Assembly: GCA_003243445.1 (NCBI GenBank)
Contig: QFQQ01000019.1
Coordinates: 1-64,000, forward strand
DNA length: 64,000 nucleotides
Origin: Citrobacter freundii
Lineage (GTDB): Bacteria > Bacteroidota > Bacteroidia > Chitinophagales > Chitinophagaceae
Direction: 5' to 3'
The position numbers were made by a program, and so were the translations under genes. Under the pieces are notes generated by a model. That model was given only the letters and a program-made list of their open reading frames with translations. It searched no databases and had not been told where the DNA came from. Shown in pieces: positions 17,525 to 26,874 of this stretch; within the stretch, counting starts at the first letter, position 1, and each line of letters starts with the position of its first letter.

Positions 17525-18307
17525 ATGAATTGGAATTGGGAAGAATTTTACAAAAAAGCCTCCGACTGGCTGATCGTTAATGTTCCGAAGATCATTATTG
17601 CAATCGTCATCCTCTTTATTGGGTTCTGGCTGATCCGGATCTTTTCAAGGTGGCTGAAGAAAGTGCTGGAGAAAAAGCAGTTCAATCCTTCTTTGAGGTA
17701 TTTTTTGCTCAACCTGGTTGCGATCACGCTGCAGATCTTTGTTATCGTGATCTCGTTGCAGGCGGCAGGCGTTAAACTAACATTCTTTACCGCAATTGTT
17801 GCCGGTCTCAGTGTGGCCGCAGGTCTCGCCCTGTCAGGCACTCTGCAGAATTTTGTCAGCGGTATTCTCATATTGTTGTTACGTCCCTATCGTGTTGGTG
17901 ATACCGTGGTCATGCAGGGCCAGCAGGGTACGGTTGACTCCATTCAACTATTCTATACACTCGTGCGGACCTTTGATAATAAAACGATCATTGTCCCGAA
18001 TGGTCAGCTTTCCAACAATGTTGTGATCAATCTCAGCCGTGAAGGCAAACGGCGGCTGGATATCGATCTTAAATTTCCTTATAAGACCGACGAGGAAGCG
18101 ATCCGTAAAACGGTTCGTGATATCGTATCACAGGTGCAGGGCCTGTTGCCCGATCCGCCATTGCGGGTAGGTGTGACAAACCTTGAACCAGATAAGTACA
18201 CGATCTCCATCCAGGTCTGGACAAAAGCACACGGTTTTGAAGATACCAAAATGGAATTCCAGGAAAGACTTATGGAATCGCTGAAGCAACAGCAATTGCT
18301 CGCCTGA
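17525..18307 (+). CDS. MscS-family mechanosensitive ion channel
   Basis: 260 residues. Three N-terminal membrane segments end in the pore helix AGLSVAAGLALSGTLQNFVSG (~95-115), the Gly/Ala-packed TM3 of MscS. The conserved beta domain follows (LLRPYRVGDTVVMQGQQGTV ... NKTIIVPNGQLSNNVVINLS), then the cytoplasmic alpha/beta vestibule. It opens on membrane tension to release solutes during hypo-osmotic shock. The protein is close to the length of E. coli MscS. It is monocistronic, with the composite repeat just upstream. Confidence 0.93.
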   Translation: MNWNWEEFYKKASDWLIVNVPKIIIAIVILFIGFWLIRIFSRWLKKVLEKKQFNPSLRYFLLNLVAITLQIFVIVISLQAAGVKLTFFTAIVAGLSVAAGLALSGTLQNFVSGILILLLRPYRVGDTVVMQGQQGTVDSIQLFYTLVRTFDNKTIIVPNGQLSNNVVINLSREGKRRLDIDLKFPYKTDEEAIRKTVRDIVSQVQGLLPDPPLRVGVTNLEPDKYTISIQVWTKAHGFEDTKMEFQERLMESLKQQQLLA

Positions 18308-18419
18308 TTTTCTTTACCATACTCAATAGAGCGCAGTTTCAAACGCAGTGTTGTTCCTGATTTTTGTTAACTTAACAAGGAACGAAATCTAACCACACTA
18401 CAGAACGAAACTAAAACGG

Positions 18420-21400
18420 ATGAGACGGCTTATCCTGTGCGCTGTTATGTTACTGACGGGCATGCAAGTCTGTGCACAGCGGATCCGCTTATCGTTGCAT
18501 AACGCACCATTCAGGGAGTTGTTGAACATCGCAGAGCAACAAACCCGGTTCTCCTTCATCTACAATACCGAACAATTACAATCATTACCACCGATAACAG
18601 TTAATGACAGTGTTGACCTGTTCAGTTTACTGGCGCAACAACTTCAACATACGCAGATCGGCTTCACCGTAAAAGGCAATTTCATCATTCTTGTTTCAAA
18701 AAAGAATAATCACTCTGTAAAAGGAAAGGTCATGGACCGGGCAGGCAAACCTGTTGAGGGTCTGACCGTTCGGCCATCGAATGGAGAAGGCATCGTGTTG
18801 ACCGATCAGCAAGGTTGTTTTGAAATAAAGAATACCGCTACCGATGTCCGCCTGATGATCAGCGGAGCGGAGATGGAGACATTGGTCATTAAGGTATCCG
18901 GCAGACATTATATCGAAATAGTTGTCAGCGAACTGATCCGGGAACTGGAGGAAACTGTCGTGCCCGGTTATGGATCGATCAGGAAAAGATTCAACACCGG
19001 TAATATTGTAAAAGTCAATGTTGCAGAATTACCCGGATCCTCAACGGGCAATCTTCTTACTTTGTTACAGGCACGTGTACCAGGCTTGCTGATCACCTCT
19101 ACTGGAGGTGCGCCCTCTTCATCCTATCTGATGCAGATCAGGGGACAGCATTCGATCAATCCCAATCCATTGATCAATTACCGGATCCCGCCGCTGGATC
19201 AGCCGCTTGTGGTCATTGATGGAGTGCCGTTCGCACCGCAGAATAATAATGTGAATCAGCTTGTATCCGTGGCCGCTCCTGGTAATCTGGAATTTTATCA
19301 GAACCCCTACGGCGGCATCAGCCCTTTCAGCCTGATCAATCCGGAAATGATCGAAAGCGTAGAAATATTAAAAGACGCTGTATCCACTTCTATCTATGGA
19401 TCCAGGGCCGCAAACGGAATCCTGTTGATCAGCACCCGGCAACCAAAGACCAATGATTTCCTGATGGAAACAAACATGCTGACCGGGATCAACTTGATCG
19501 CTGACAGACCATCAATGCTTGGCGTTAAGGATTATCTTGATCTCAGGAAGGCCGCGTTTATATCCGACAGTATTCAACCAAATCTTACCCTGGGCTCACC
19601 CGCGTATGCACCAGACTTGCTGAAGTATGATCAAAACAGAGAGACTGACTGGAGCAGGTATTTTTTCCCTACGGCAGCTCCCTTATATAATTTCAGTACC
19701 ACTGCCCAGGGCCGGATTGGAAAACTCCGCTTTCTTTCAGCGTTGACAGTTCGCCATGAGAAATATTTATTGAATGGCGATTTTTTTGCGCAGCAATTTT
19801 CTTCCAGCAATCAACTGAAATATACTTCAGGTGATCACCGCCTGAACATCAACGCAGGAATAATATATACCCATTCCTGGAATCGCTCACTGGCATCCCC
19901 TTCTATCCTGGAGGCCATCCGTCTGCCGCCTAATTATCCGCGTCTTTACGATGATGCCGGGAATATTAACTGGAATGATAACGGTGTCGAATTAAATGAC
20001 AACCCCGCAGCCTTATTACGGCAAACCTATAAAATCGGTGCAACAAATATCCTGATCAGCCCTGCCATCATTTACAAAGTTTCAAAAGCATTGACTGCAA
20101 TGCTGAACGCAGGATTTAACGAGTTTACTACAGGAGAAACAGCCATTTTCCCAAAGAGTTCCTTCTCAGTACGCAATCAACGGGCTGCACGTTCGGTGTT
20201 TGCGCAGAGCCATTTTCTCACAAAATTATTTGAACCGCAGCTGGAGTATAAGGCAGCAACCGGAGAATTCCGATTTACGGTTCTATCAGGAATGACGATT
20301 CAGCAAAACAAGGTAAATTTAAGTTCAACGCGCGGAACTCAATATACAGATGAGTCGCTGATGAGTTCCGCTGAAAGCGCAGGAAAGATCGACAGGCGAT
20401 CAATTGATGACAGCTATCGTTATATAAGCTTTTTCGGGAGCATCGATGTGCAATACGCACAGAAATATCTGCTGCATCTTTCAGGGAGGCACGAAACATC
20501 AAGCAAATTTGCGGATGATTCAAAAGCCGGTAGATTTTCATCGATCGGCGTAGGATGGATCTTTTCTGACGAACCGTTTATAAAAAGACGCGCACGCTGG
20601 CTGAGATTCGGAAAACTGAGGGTTTCGTATGGCAGTACAGGTAATGACAATGCCGGCTATTATCACTATTTGAATGCATGGGTTCAAACGCCTACTTATT
20701 TCGGCAGCTCTAATTCAAGCAGTATTCCAGACTCTTCCTTTAGTTGGTCTGTCACAAAAAAACTGGAAGCAGGCATTGAATTAAAGATGTTGAATAACCG
20801 CTTATCTCTGGATATTTCTGTGTATAAACATCGCAGCAGCGATCAGTTGATCAGCCAACTTTCTGTAACACCTCCGGTAAGAACAAGGTATTTGTCAAAC
20901 TTTCCGGCTGTTGTAGAAAACAGTGGTGTTGAGATAATCGCTACAGCAAATTCAGACCGGGAAGCAAAAATAAACTGGATCTCACAACTCAATATTTCAG
21001 TCCCATATAACAAGCTAAAAAAATTTCCTTTTATAGATAAAAGCTTGTATTCGGGACTTTACTGGCTGAACAAACCACTGGGAACTGTTGAGGCAATACA
21101 TTACAACGGAATAGACACAGCAACCGGGTTCTATTCGTTTGATGAGAACAATAAGTCCTATTTAGTCAGAACTCCAAAAGTGTATGGCGGCTGGTGGAAT
21201 AAGATATGCATGAGGCGATGGACAGTTGAAACATTGGTTGAATTCAGAATACAGAACGGTATTAATTATATTAAACAGACCGCCGATAGATATCCCGGAA
21301 CGCAATATAATCTTCCCTCTATCTTTTCTTCCGGAAACAACCCCGTCGAAGTTCCTTTGCAACGCGCAGCATTGCCGTCCAATTTGGAAGCAAAGCTTTC

Positions 21401-21638
21401 TGCGTACTATTTGTCTTTGTCTGATGCTGCATTCAGCAATGCCACATATCTTAGAATACGAAGTTTTACGATAAGCCGGTTTTTCAACAAAGCGACCACA
21501 AAGAACAAAAGAGTCTATTTACAAATGCAGAATATCATGACATTCACTGCACTTCGTTTAACGGACCCGGAAATTCAAAATCTCTATGCATATCCGCAAT
21601 CAAAAAGTATTATAATTGGAATAGCCGTTGCGCTATGA
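18420..21638 (+). CDS. SusC/RagA-type TonB-linked outer-membrane protein with STN domain, no SusD partner
   Basis: 1072 residues. Signal peptide at ~1-20, then an STN secretin/TonB short N-terminal domain (NAPFRELLNIAEQQTRFSFIYNTEQ). A carboxypeptidase-regulatory-like domain follows (KGKVMDRAGKPVEGLTV), then the plug with the SusC signature VEILKDAVSTSIYGSRAANG (~315-335), and a beta-barrel to the C-terminus. SusC proteins import bound glycans or peptides with a SusD lipoprotein lid. Here the gene is followed at once by a terminator and opposite-strand genes, so the partner is missing. The STN domain suggests signalling to an anti-sigma factor. Confidence 0.92.
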   Translation: MRRLILCAVMLLTGMQVCAQRIRLSLHNAPFRELLNIAEQQTRFSFIYNTEQLQSLPPITVNDSVDLFSLLAQQLQHTQIGFTVKGNFIILVSKKNNHSVKGKVMDRAGKPVEGLTVRPSNGEGIVLTDQQGCFEIKNTATDVRLMISGAEMETLVIKVSGRHYIEIVVSELIRELEETVVPGYGSIRKRFNTGNIVKVNVAELPGSSTGNLLTLLQARVPGLLITSTGGAPSSSYLMQIRGQHSINPNPLINYRIPPLDQPLVVIDGVPFAPQNNNVNQLVSVAAPGNLEFYQNPYGGISPFSLINPEMIESVEILKDAVSTSIYGSRAANGILLISTRQPKTNDFLMETNMLTGINLIADRPSMLGVKDYLDLRKAAFISDSIQPNLTLGSPAYAPDLLKYDQNRETDWSRYFFPTAAPLYNFSTTAQGRIGKLRFLSALTVRHEKYLLNGDFFAQQFSSSNQLKYTSGDHRLNINAGIIYTHSWNRSLASPSILEAIRLPPNYPRLYDDAGNINWNDNGVELNDNPAALLRQTYKIGATNILISPAIIYKVSKALTAMLNAGFNEFTTGETAIFPKSSFSVRNQRAARSVFAQSHFLTKLFEPQLEYKAATGEFRFTVLSGMTIQQNKVNLSSTRGTQYTDESLMSSAESAGKIDRRSIDDSYRYISFFGSIDVQYAQKYLLHLSGRHETSSKFADDSKAGRFSSIGVGWIFSDEPFIKRRARWLRFGKLRVSYGSTGNDNAGYYHYLNAWVQTPTYFGSSNSSSIPDSSFSWSVTKKLEAGIELKMLNNRLSLDISVYKHRSSDQLISQLSVTPPVRTRYLSNFPAVVENSGVEIIATANSDREAKINWISQLNISVPYNKLKKFPFIDKSLYSGLYWLNKPLGTVEAIHYNGIDTATGFYSFDENNKSYLVRTPKVYGGWWNKICMRRWTVETLVEFRIQNGINYIKQTADRYPGTQYNLPSIFSSGNNPVEVPLQRAALPSNLEAKLSAYYLSLSDAAFSNATYLRIRSFTISRFFNKATTKNKRVYLQMQNIMTFTALRLTDPEIQNLYAYPQSKSIIIGIAVAL

Positions 21639-21639
21639 T

Positions 21640-21666
21640 AAAGCCCGTCCATATCTGACGGGCTTT
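21640..21666. terminator. Terminator after the SusC-like gene
   Basis: AAAGCCCGTC/GACGGGCTTT stem with a 7-nt loop, starting right after the SusC stop and ending in TTTATT. It may also serve the converging small gene that stops at 21707. Confidence 0.75.
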
Positions 21667-21706
21667 ATTGCAGTTAGGGATATATATTTAAAGAAGAAAA
21701 GCGCGA

Positions 21707-22051
21707 TTAGTACGAAGGCCTCATCTCTCCTACGGCTGCGGGAAAATGAAAATCCGGCCATAATTTGCTGTTGTCCAGATCAACATCTTCCAGTTCGAAC
21801 CCGATCGTGCATTTCCAGATCCAGGGGAATTCTGTACAGATATATTCGGGCACATACGGGGACGCAGTAATATAGTCCACCATAGAGTTATCGAAACTCG
21901 ACGCCATCCCGAATCCCGGCTTCACTTTAAACCAATACAGATCCCAGGATCCTTTTTTCTTTCCTTTTACAATACTCCGCTTTGGCGCGGTAAACGCGCT
22001 CATGCCAATGGCCATTACAATGGCCACCAGCCCTAACAGATACTTTTTCAT
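21707..22051 (-). CDS. Small exported hypothetical protein
   Basis: 114 residues with a signal peptide MKKYLLGLVAIVMAIGMSAFT. The mature part is rich in Trp, Asp and aromatic residues and has a possible Cys pair (YICTEFPWIWKCTIGFE). Similar small proteins of the DUF6520 kind are common in Bacteroidota next to MauE-like membrane proteins, as here: the MauE-like gene lies 42 nt upstream on the same strand. Function unknown. Confidence 0.7.
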   Translation of the reverse strand: MKKYLLGLVAIVMAIGMSAFTAPKRSIVKGKKKGSWDLYWFKVKPGFGMASSFDNSMVDYITASPYVPEYICTEFPWIWKCTIGFELEDVDLDNSKLWPDFHFPAAVGEMRPSY

Positions 22052-22093
22052 ATAGTTTTTGTTTGGTTGATGCTTACTCTTTTGTACAGGTTT

Positions 22094-22558
22094 TCAGCTT
22101 TGCCTGTTGCCGGTACTGGCCGGTACCGGCGGGTTTATTGCAATAATCCGTTTAGAAAATAATAGTGCGATGACCGACAATGTTGCAAGTACAAGATTTA
22201 CCCACAGATGATTTTTCCAGTTGAGCCACGGTACTATGCCGCTGCATGAACAAGGCAACTGATGCGCTACCAGCAATGCATAAGAGAGATAGGCCGCATA
22301 CAGGAAAAGAAGAATGAACGAATAAATAAATCCGGCTTTTCTTGTAAAAGGGATCGTCAGCAAAAAAACAGGTATGGAGTTGATCACCGATAGAAAGACC
22401 GCAACGAATGGAGCGTTGTCACCAACCAGCGGTGCTTCTTTTAAGTTGAACTGGAATATCTGGTAATTAAAAAACTTACTGATCACTGTGTATGCGAAAA
22501 CAAAGATCAGCAATGCGGCGATCGCATTCACAATGATGATGGTGGCCCGAATTTTCAT
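22094..22558 (-). CDS. MauE/DoxX-like membrane protein
   Basis: About 154 residues from MKIRATIIIVNAIAALLIFV. An upstream in-frame start would add an implausible basic/aromatic leader. Four to five hydrophobic segments are present, with a Cys-x-Cys motif in HQLPCSCSGIVPWLNW that matches the redox-type CSCxG of MauE-like proteins. Such proteins are thought to pass electrons for cysteine chemistry in the periplasm. It is probably co-transcribed with the following small exported protein. Role inferred from family. Confidence 0.75.
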   Translation of the reverse strand: MKIRATIIIVNAIAALLIFVFAYTVISKFFNYQIFQFNLKEAPLVGDNAPFVAVFLSVINSIPVFLLTIPFTRKAGFIYSFILLFLYAAYLSYALLVAHQLPCSCSGIVPWLNWKNHLWVNLVLATLSVIALLFSKRIIAINPPVPASTGNRQS

Positions 22559-22659
22559 GGATGATAAGGTTAGGTTTGGGTAATAGAAATCCACGCCTAT
22601 CAGTTGATAAGCGTCAGCCTGCCCCTCAAAAAATGTTATGAGAAAAATTTTAAAGAAGA

Positions 22660-22675
22660 GGGAGTAGACACTCCC
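22660..22675 (-). terminator. Short hairpin with TGTCTA loop (second copy)
   Basis: GGGAG/CTCCC around TAGACA, the same loop and flanking GGAGTAGACACT as the hairpin at 208-227. It lies between the LytTR gene (minus, stop 22832) and the MauE-like gene (minus). On the minus strand it is followed by TCTTCTTTAAAATTTTT, so a terminator for the LytTR transcript is plausible. Confidence 0.45.
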
Positions 22676-22831
22676 CCCGGTAACCACACTAAAGTGGGAA
22701 CGAAATATTTTCTACCTGGCCCTTCAGCCAGCGATAACGATCAAAATATGAAGTGTATATCTTTAAAATGTAACCAGCATTTGCTTAACTTTTGTCTCCA
22801 AAATCAGATCACTGTTCCCGGTTCGCTTCTT

Positions 22832-23194
22832 TCAACTTCCTCCTCCGCTCTTCCCTTTACCCGAACCGCCTTCCTGATGCAGCATAACGGTGATCTTATT
22901 TTCTAACTCTTTCCTGTATTTATCACTAAAAGAAAACTTCACATCTTTCAGCAGGACCTCATCCTTGTCAAATGATATGATCCGGTCCAGTGCAACCAGC
23001 GTGCCCCTGTTCACCCGAGAAAATGATTCGGGAGGAAGGATCGTTTCAAGCTGTTTCAGACTTAAATGCGGCATAAATATTCCCTGGTCTGTACAGATCT
23101 TTATATGATGGGCAACCGACAATACATAGCGAATATCCTTTACATCGATACGAACAAATTTCTTTTTCAAATGAATAAAGAAAAACGAATGCAT
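22832..23194 (-). CDS. Stand-alone LytTR DNA-binding protein
   Basis: 120 residues with no receiver domain. The whole protein is a LytTR domain: FVRIDVKDIRYVLSVAHHIKI, then ILPPESFSRVNRGTLVALDRIISFDKDEV, then FSFSDKYRKELENKI. LytTR domains bind DNA through a beta-sheet fold and usually sit behind a response-regulator domain. The short form suggests control by abundance or by partner proteins. It is one of three LytTR proteins in this window. Neighbours downstream are the MauE-like pair. Confidence 0.85.
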   Translation of the reverse strand: MHSFFFIHLKKKFVRIDVKDIRYVLSVAHHIKICTDQGIFMPHLSLKQLETILPPESFSRVNRGTLVALDRIISFDKDEVLLKDVKFSFSDKYRKELENKITVMLHQEGGSGKGKSGGGS

Positions 23195-23515
23195 ACAGAT
23201 TAGGTTTGTTTGGTAAGGCCCGCCATCGACATACAGAAGTATTCATAACGATCAGCTTTCTGTTCTAAACAAGTAATTTTTGCCCGTCGATAACTAAAGC
23301 CCACCCATATTTTTTTTAGCACAGAACAAACCCGCCTGCCGGCTTATCCATCAGTCAGTAGATGATGGAAAAAATAGAATCTCGTTCCCTTGCAGCGTCT
23401 GTTAAGTGTTGTTACCATAGCTAAAATAAATACGGAAACAAGGCATTATTGCGTGCGGCGCATGACATGGGAGAATAACCGCATGAAAAGCCGTTCCTCC
23501 TTAAATTTGCATCAC
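23195..23515. other. Intergenic region, nothing recognised
   Basis: Between the LytTR gene (minus) and the SET-domain gene (plus). AT-rich with a poly-T run near 23310. I see no gene, hairpin or repeat. An open frame that would extend the SET gene to 23390 has no family similarity and is taken as non-coding. Confidence 0.4.
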
Positions 23516-23989
23516 ATGACCCTCAAACCGCAATACCTGGAGATCAAACCTTCGCAGATACCCGGCGCCGGACTCGGCCTCTATACCAAAGTATTTATAC
23601 CCACCGGATCACTGGTGATCGAATACAAAGGGATCATCACTACATGGGATGAAGTGAAGGACCAGATCGACAATGACTACATCTATTATATCAGCCGCAA
23701 TCACGTGATCGACGCCGGGCCTACGCCAAAATCACTGGCGCGGTATGCCAACGACGCAAAAGGTCTTACACAAATGCCCGGCATCAACAATAACTGCATC
23801 TTTAAAAAGATAGATGGCCGCGTATTTATAAAAGCAAGAGCCAATATCGAAGCAGGCAGTGAGATCCTGGTCAATTATGGAAAACAATACTGGGATACGG
23901 CACGTAATAATGCCCTGCTGGAAAAAGAACGCAAAGAAGAGGAAGCGAAAGCGAGAAAAGCCGAAGAAGATGATGCTGAAGGCGAATAA
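23516..23989 (+). CDS. SET-domain protein (lysine methyltransferase-like)
   Basis: About 157 residues from MTLKPQYLEIKPSQIPGAGLG. A compact SET domain is visible: the N-terminal IPGAGLGLYTKVFIPTGSLVIEYKG, the substrate/SAM region RYANDAKG-x-NNNCIFKK, and the C-terminal AGSEILVNYGKQYW. The last ~25 residues are a charged Lys/Glu helix. SET proteins transfer methyl groups from SAM to lysine; bacterial ones are few and substrates are mostly unknown. The gene stands alone. Domain call is firm; activity is inferred. Confidence 0.85.
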   Translation: MTLKPQYLEIKPSQIPGAGLGLYTKVFIPTGSLVIEYKGIITTWDEVKDQIDNDYIYYISRNHVIDAGPTPKSLARYANDAKGLTQMPGINNNCIFKKIDGRVFIKARANIEAGSEILVNYGKQYWDTARNNALLEKERKEEEAKARKAEEDDAEGE

Positions 23990-24089
23990 AACGCCATTCA
24001 CAAAAGCTGTTTTCCACGCACAATGGCCGCTTACCAGATAAACATTAAATAACTATCTTTCCCAACGATCGCATACAAACAACAACCAC

Positions 24090-25733
24090 ATGAAGAAATT
24101 ATCATTCCTGCTACTGCCGGCCGCCTTCCTGCTTTTTTCCTGCGGTGGTAAGCAGCAGGCAGACATGCTTGTGTTCAACGCAACCATCTACACCGTAGAT
24201 TCAGCCTTTACCACTGCCGAAGCTATGGTGATCAAAGACGGAAAGATCCTGGAGACCGGCAGGAAAGAGGATCTTGAAAAAAAATACACCGCCGCCACTC
24301 AAACCGATGCCGGTGGTAAATTCATCTACCCCGGCCTCATCGATGCGCACGCACACTTCGTGGGCTATGGCACCGGCCTGCTCACGGTCAACCTCACCGG
24401 CACTGAAAGCTGGGATGATATCATTCATCATGTAAGTGATTTTGCAAAAGATCTTCCAAAAGATCAATGGATCATCGGCCGCGGATGGGATCAGAATGAC
24501 TGGCCCGATAAAGAATTTCCGAGTAATGAAAAATTGAATGAATTATTCCCCGATCAACCCGTTTTATTAACGCGCATAGACGGCCATGCAGCCATTGTCA
24601 ACCAAAAAGCACTTGAGATCGCCGGTGTAAAACCCGGAGACAAGCTTGTTGGAGGTGAAGTAGAAGTGAAAAACGGAAAACTCACCGGTATTCTCGTCGA
24701 TAATGCAGTAGATCTGGTATCTGCCAAAATACCTTCTGCCACTCCTGCCCAGTTTATTTCCGCTATGCAGCAGGCTGAAAAAAACTGCTTTGCCGTTGGT
24801 TTAACAACAATAGACGACTGCGGACTGAATTATGCCGTGGCTGAAAAGATCAAAATGCTGCAGGATACAGGCTTGCTGAAAATGCGTTTGTACATAATGC
24901 TCAGCGATGAAAAAAGCAATTTTGATTATCTGGATAAAAAAGGGATCATTAAAACTGATCGTTTTCATATCCGCAGTTTCAAAGTTTATGGAGACGGCGC
25001 ACTTGGTTCAAGAGGTGCCTGCCTGTTGCAACCGTATAGCGACAAGCCGGGTCATTATGGTTTTCTCCTGAGTGATCCCCAACATTTTGACTCTGTGGCC
25101 AACTGGATCGCACAACGCAACTTTCAGATGTGCACGCATGCGATCGGCGACAGCGGCAATCGTACCATTCTCAACATTTATAATAAATACCTCAATGGCA
25201 AAAATGACCGCCGCTGGCGAATAGAGCATGCACAGGTGATCAATGCAGCCGACTTCAACCTGTTTGGCTCGGCGTCTATTGTCCCCTCTGTTCAACCCAC
25301 ACATGCCACTTCAGATATGTACTGGGCCGGCAAACGCCTGGGTGCAGAACGCGTAAAAGGTGCTTATGCCTACAAGCAATTGCTGGAGCAGAACGGTTGG
25401 CTGCCGCTTGGCACCGATTTTCCGGTGGAAGACATTTCTCCGTTCAAAACATTTTACGCCGCGGTCATACGAAAAGACGCGAAAGGCTGGCCAGAAAACG
25501 GTTTCCAAACCGAAAATGCACTTTCCCGTGAGCAGGCACTCCGCGGCATGACCATCTGGGCGGCCCGCTCCAACTTCGAAGAAAAGGAGAAAGGCTCCCT
25601 TGAACCCGGGAAATTCGCCGATTTCATCATCCTGGACCGTGATCTGATGAAAGCAACGGAAAATGAACTGCTGCAAACCCAGGTTTTGGAGACCTTTTTA
25701 GGCGGAGAATCGGTTTTTAAGAAAAAATTTTAG
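24090..25733 (+). CDS. YtcJ-like amidohydrolase, lipoprotein
   Basis: 547 residues. The lipobox FLLFSCGGKQQ predicts a lipid anchor at Cys18. The amidohydrolase fold has the metal-binding HAHFVGYG (~88-92), the insertion RGWDQNDWPD typical of the YtcJ/AepA group, MCTHAIGDSGN (~350), RIEHAQV (~378) and a late GTDFPVEDISPF. These enzymes hydrolyse amide or related bonds; the substrate is not known. The stop codon is TAG. The gene is followed by a heptamer palindrome and then the glutamine amidotransferase gene, same strand. Confidence 0.88.
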   Translation: MKKLSFLLLPAAFLLFSCGGKQQADMLVFNATIYTVDSAFTTAEAMVIKDGKILETGRKEDLEKKYTAATQTDAGGKFIYPGLIDAHAHFVGYGTGLLTVNLTGTESWDDIIHHVSDFAKDLPKDQWIIGRGWDQNDWPDKEFPSNEKLNELFPDQPVLLTRIDGHAAIVNQKALEIAGVKPGDKLVGGEVEVKNGKLTGILVDNAVDLVSAKIPSATPAQFISAMQQAEKNCFAVGLTTIDDCGLNYAVAEKIKMLQDTGLLKMRLYIMLSDEKSNFDYLDKKGIIKTDRFHIRSFKVYGDGALGSRGACLLQPYSDKPGHYGFLLSDPQHFDSVANWIAQRNFQMCTHAIGDSGNRTILNIYNKYLNGKNDRRWRIEHAQVINAADFNLFGSASIVPSVQPTHATSDMYWAGKRLGAERVKGAYAYKQLLEQNGWLPLGTDFPVEDISPFKTFYAAVIRKDAKGWPENGFQTENALSREQALRGMTIWAARSNFEEKEKGSLEPGKFADFIILDRDLMKATENELLQTQVLETFLGGESVFKKKF

Positions 25734-25877
25734 TTCGATCGATGACAGATGGCCGATGGCCGTTGGCCGGTCTCTTCATTGAAATGCAGGCATTTGAACA
25801 GCTATTTCAATGTTTAAACATTATCAGCAGTTTCAATGTAATGCCGGCCAACGGCCATCGGCCATCTGCCCTCGATC
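25734..25877. repeat. Class A palindrome between two co-directional genes
   Basis: Left arm 25734-25770 reads TTCGATC GATGACA GATGGCC GATGGCC GTTGGCC GG. Right arm 25843-25877 is its complement (CCGGCCAACGGCCATCGG, then CCATCTGCCCTCGATC). The ~70-nt loop itself has short repeats of TTTCAATG. The structure starts at the stop codon of the amidohydrolase gene and ends 40 nt before the amidotransferase start. Confidence 0.85.
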
Positions 25878-25917
25878 CACCATAGGCGTGCTCAACCAAA
25901 AAGACTATCTTCGCACG

Positions 25918-26766
25918 ATGATTTGGAACGCAAACAGATCAGTTCGTATAGCCATACTCGACCTTTATGAAGGGCAACCCAACCAGGGAATGCGATGCAT
26001 CCGGCAGATCATAAAAGACTGGGCGGAGCAAAGCGATCTCGATGTCCAATCCACCGAGTTTGATGTGCGCCTGAAAAATGAAGTACCAGATACTTCTTTC
26101 GATATTTATATTTCCAGCGGCGGTCCCGGCGACCCTTTGTCCAGCCGCTTTGAAGACTGGGATATTTCCTGGTGTAAATGGGTGAAAGAGATCATGCGCT
26201 GGAATGCCAACCCGGATAATGCAGAGAAAAAGCATATCTTCTTTATCTGTCATTCTTTTCAGCTGGCCTGCCGTTATTTCAATGCGGGACTTGTCTGCAA
26301 AAGAAGGTCCGCCGCGTTTGGCGTATTCCCTGTACATATGCTGCCTGCTGGTCATGAAGAGCCTGTGTTTGACGGGCTGCGTGATCCATTCTACGCTGTA
26401 GACAGCCGCGATTACCAGGTCATACAACCCAACCACGGTCTACTGGAAGACATGGGGGGCGAGATCCTTTGCATCGAAAAAAGCCGCCCGCATGTACCTT
26501 ACGAAAGAGCCGTGATGGGCATCCGTTTCAATCCTTATATGGTGGGCACGCAATTCCACCCCGAAGCGGACGCACAGGGTATGAGTCTTCATCTGCAAAC
26601 CGACGACAAAAAGAAAACCGTGATCGAGAACCATGGCGAAGAGAAATGGCACAGCATGGTTGAACAACTGGACGATCCGGACAAGATATTGTGGACCTAT
26701 TCGCATGTATTGCCAAACTTTCTGAACCTTGCGATTGGTAATTTCGTCACAGCCGAAATGGCGTAA
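25918..26766 (+). CDS. Class I glutamine amidotransferase-like protein
   Basis: 282 residues from MIWNANRSVRIAILDLYEG. The longer frame back to 25810 would be encoded by the heptamer repeat, so it is rejected. The GATase fold is visible: oxyanion region ISSGGPGDPLSS, nucleophile Cys in FFICHSFQLACRYF (~113), and the His-Glu of the triad in TQFHPEAD. The family releases ammonia from glutamine for a partner synthetase. No synthetase domain is fused. The next gene is ATP-grasp-like, so a two-subunit ligase acting on an unknown carboxylate is possible (inference). Confidence 0.85.
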   Translation: MIWNANRSVRIAILDLYEGQPNQGMRCIRQIIKDWAEQSDLDVQSTEFDVRLKNEVPDTSFDIYISSGGPGDPLSSRFEDWDISWCKWVKEIMRWNANPDNAEKKHIFFICHSFQLACRYFNAGLVCKRRSAAFGVFPVHMLPAGHEEPVFDGLRDPFYAVDSRDYQVIQPNHGLLEDMGGEILCIEKSRPHVPYERAVMGIRFNPYMVGTQFHPEADAQGMSLHLQTDDKKKTVIENHGEEKWHSMVEQLDDPDKILWTYSHVLPNFLNLAIGNFVTAEMA

Positions 26767-26780
26767 GCGAAGTAAAAAGC

Positions 26781-26825
26781 AAAAAAGCCTGGGAAATGGG
26801 AGAACTCCCCACCCGGGCTTTTTTT
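26781..26825 (+). terminator. Terminator after the glutamine amidotransferase gene
   Basis: AAAAAAGCCTGGG pairs with CCCGGGCTTTTTTT around an inner GGGAG/CTCCC hairpin, giving a long stem with an A-run before and a T-run after. It stands between this gene and the ATP-grasp-like gene, so the two are at least partly separate transcripts. Confidence 0.8.
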
Positions 26826-26874
26826 AATTTTTACTTTTGACTTTTTACTTAACTTGATGTAAGATACATCACTT

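Noticed and set aside
25810..25917. Longer N-terminus of the glutamine amidotransferase
   Set aside because: The extra 36 codons lie in the right arm of the heptamer palindrome; the family fold starts at the ATG at 25918.
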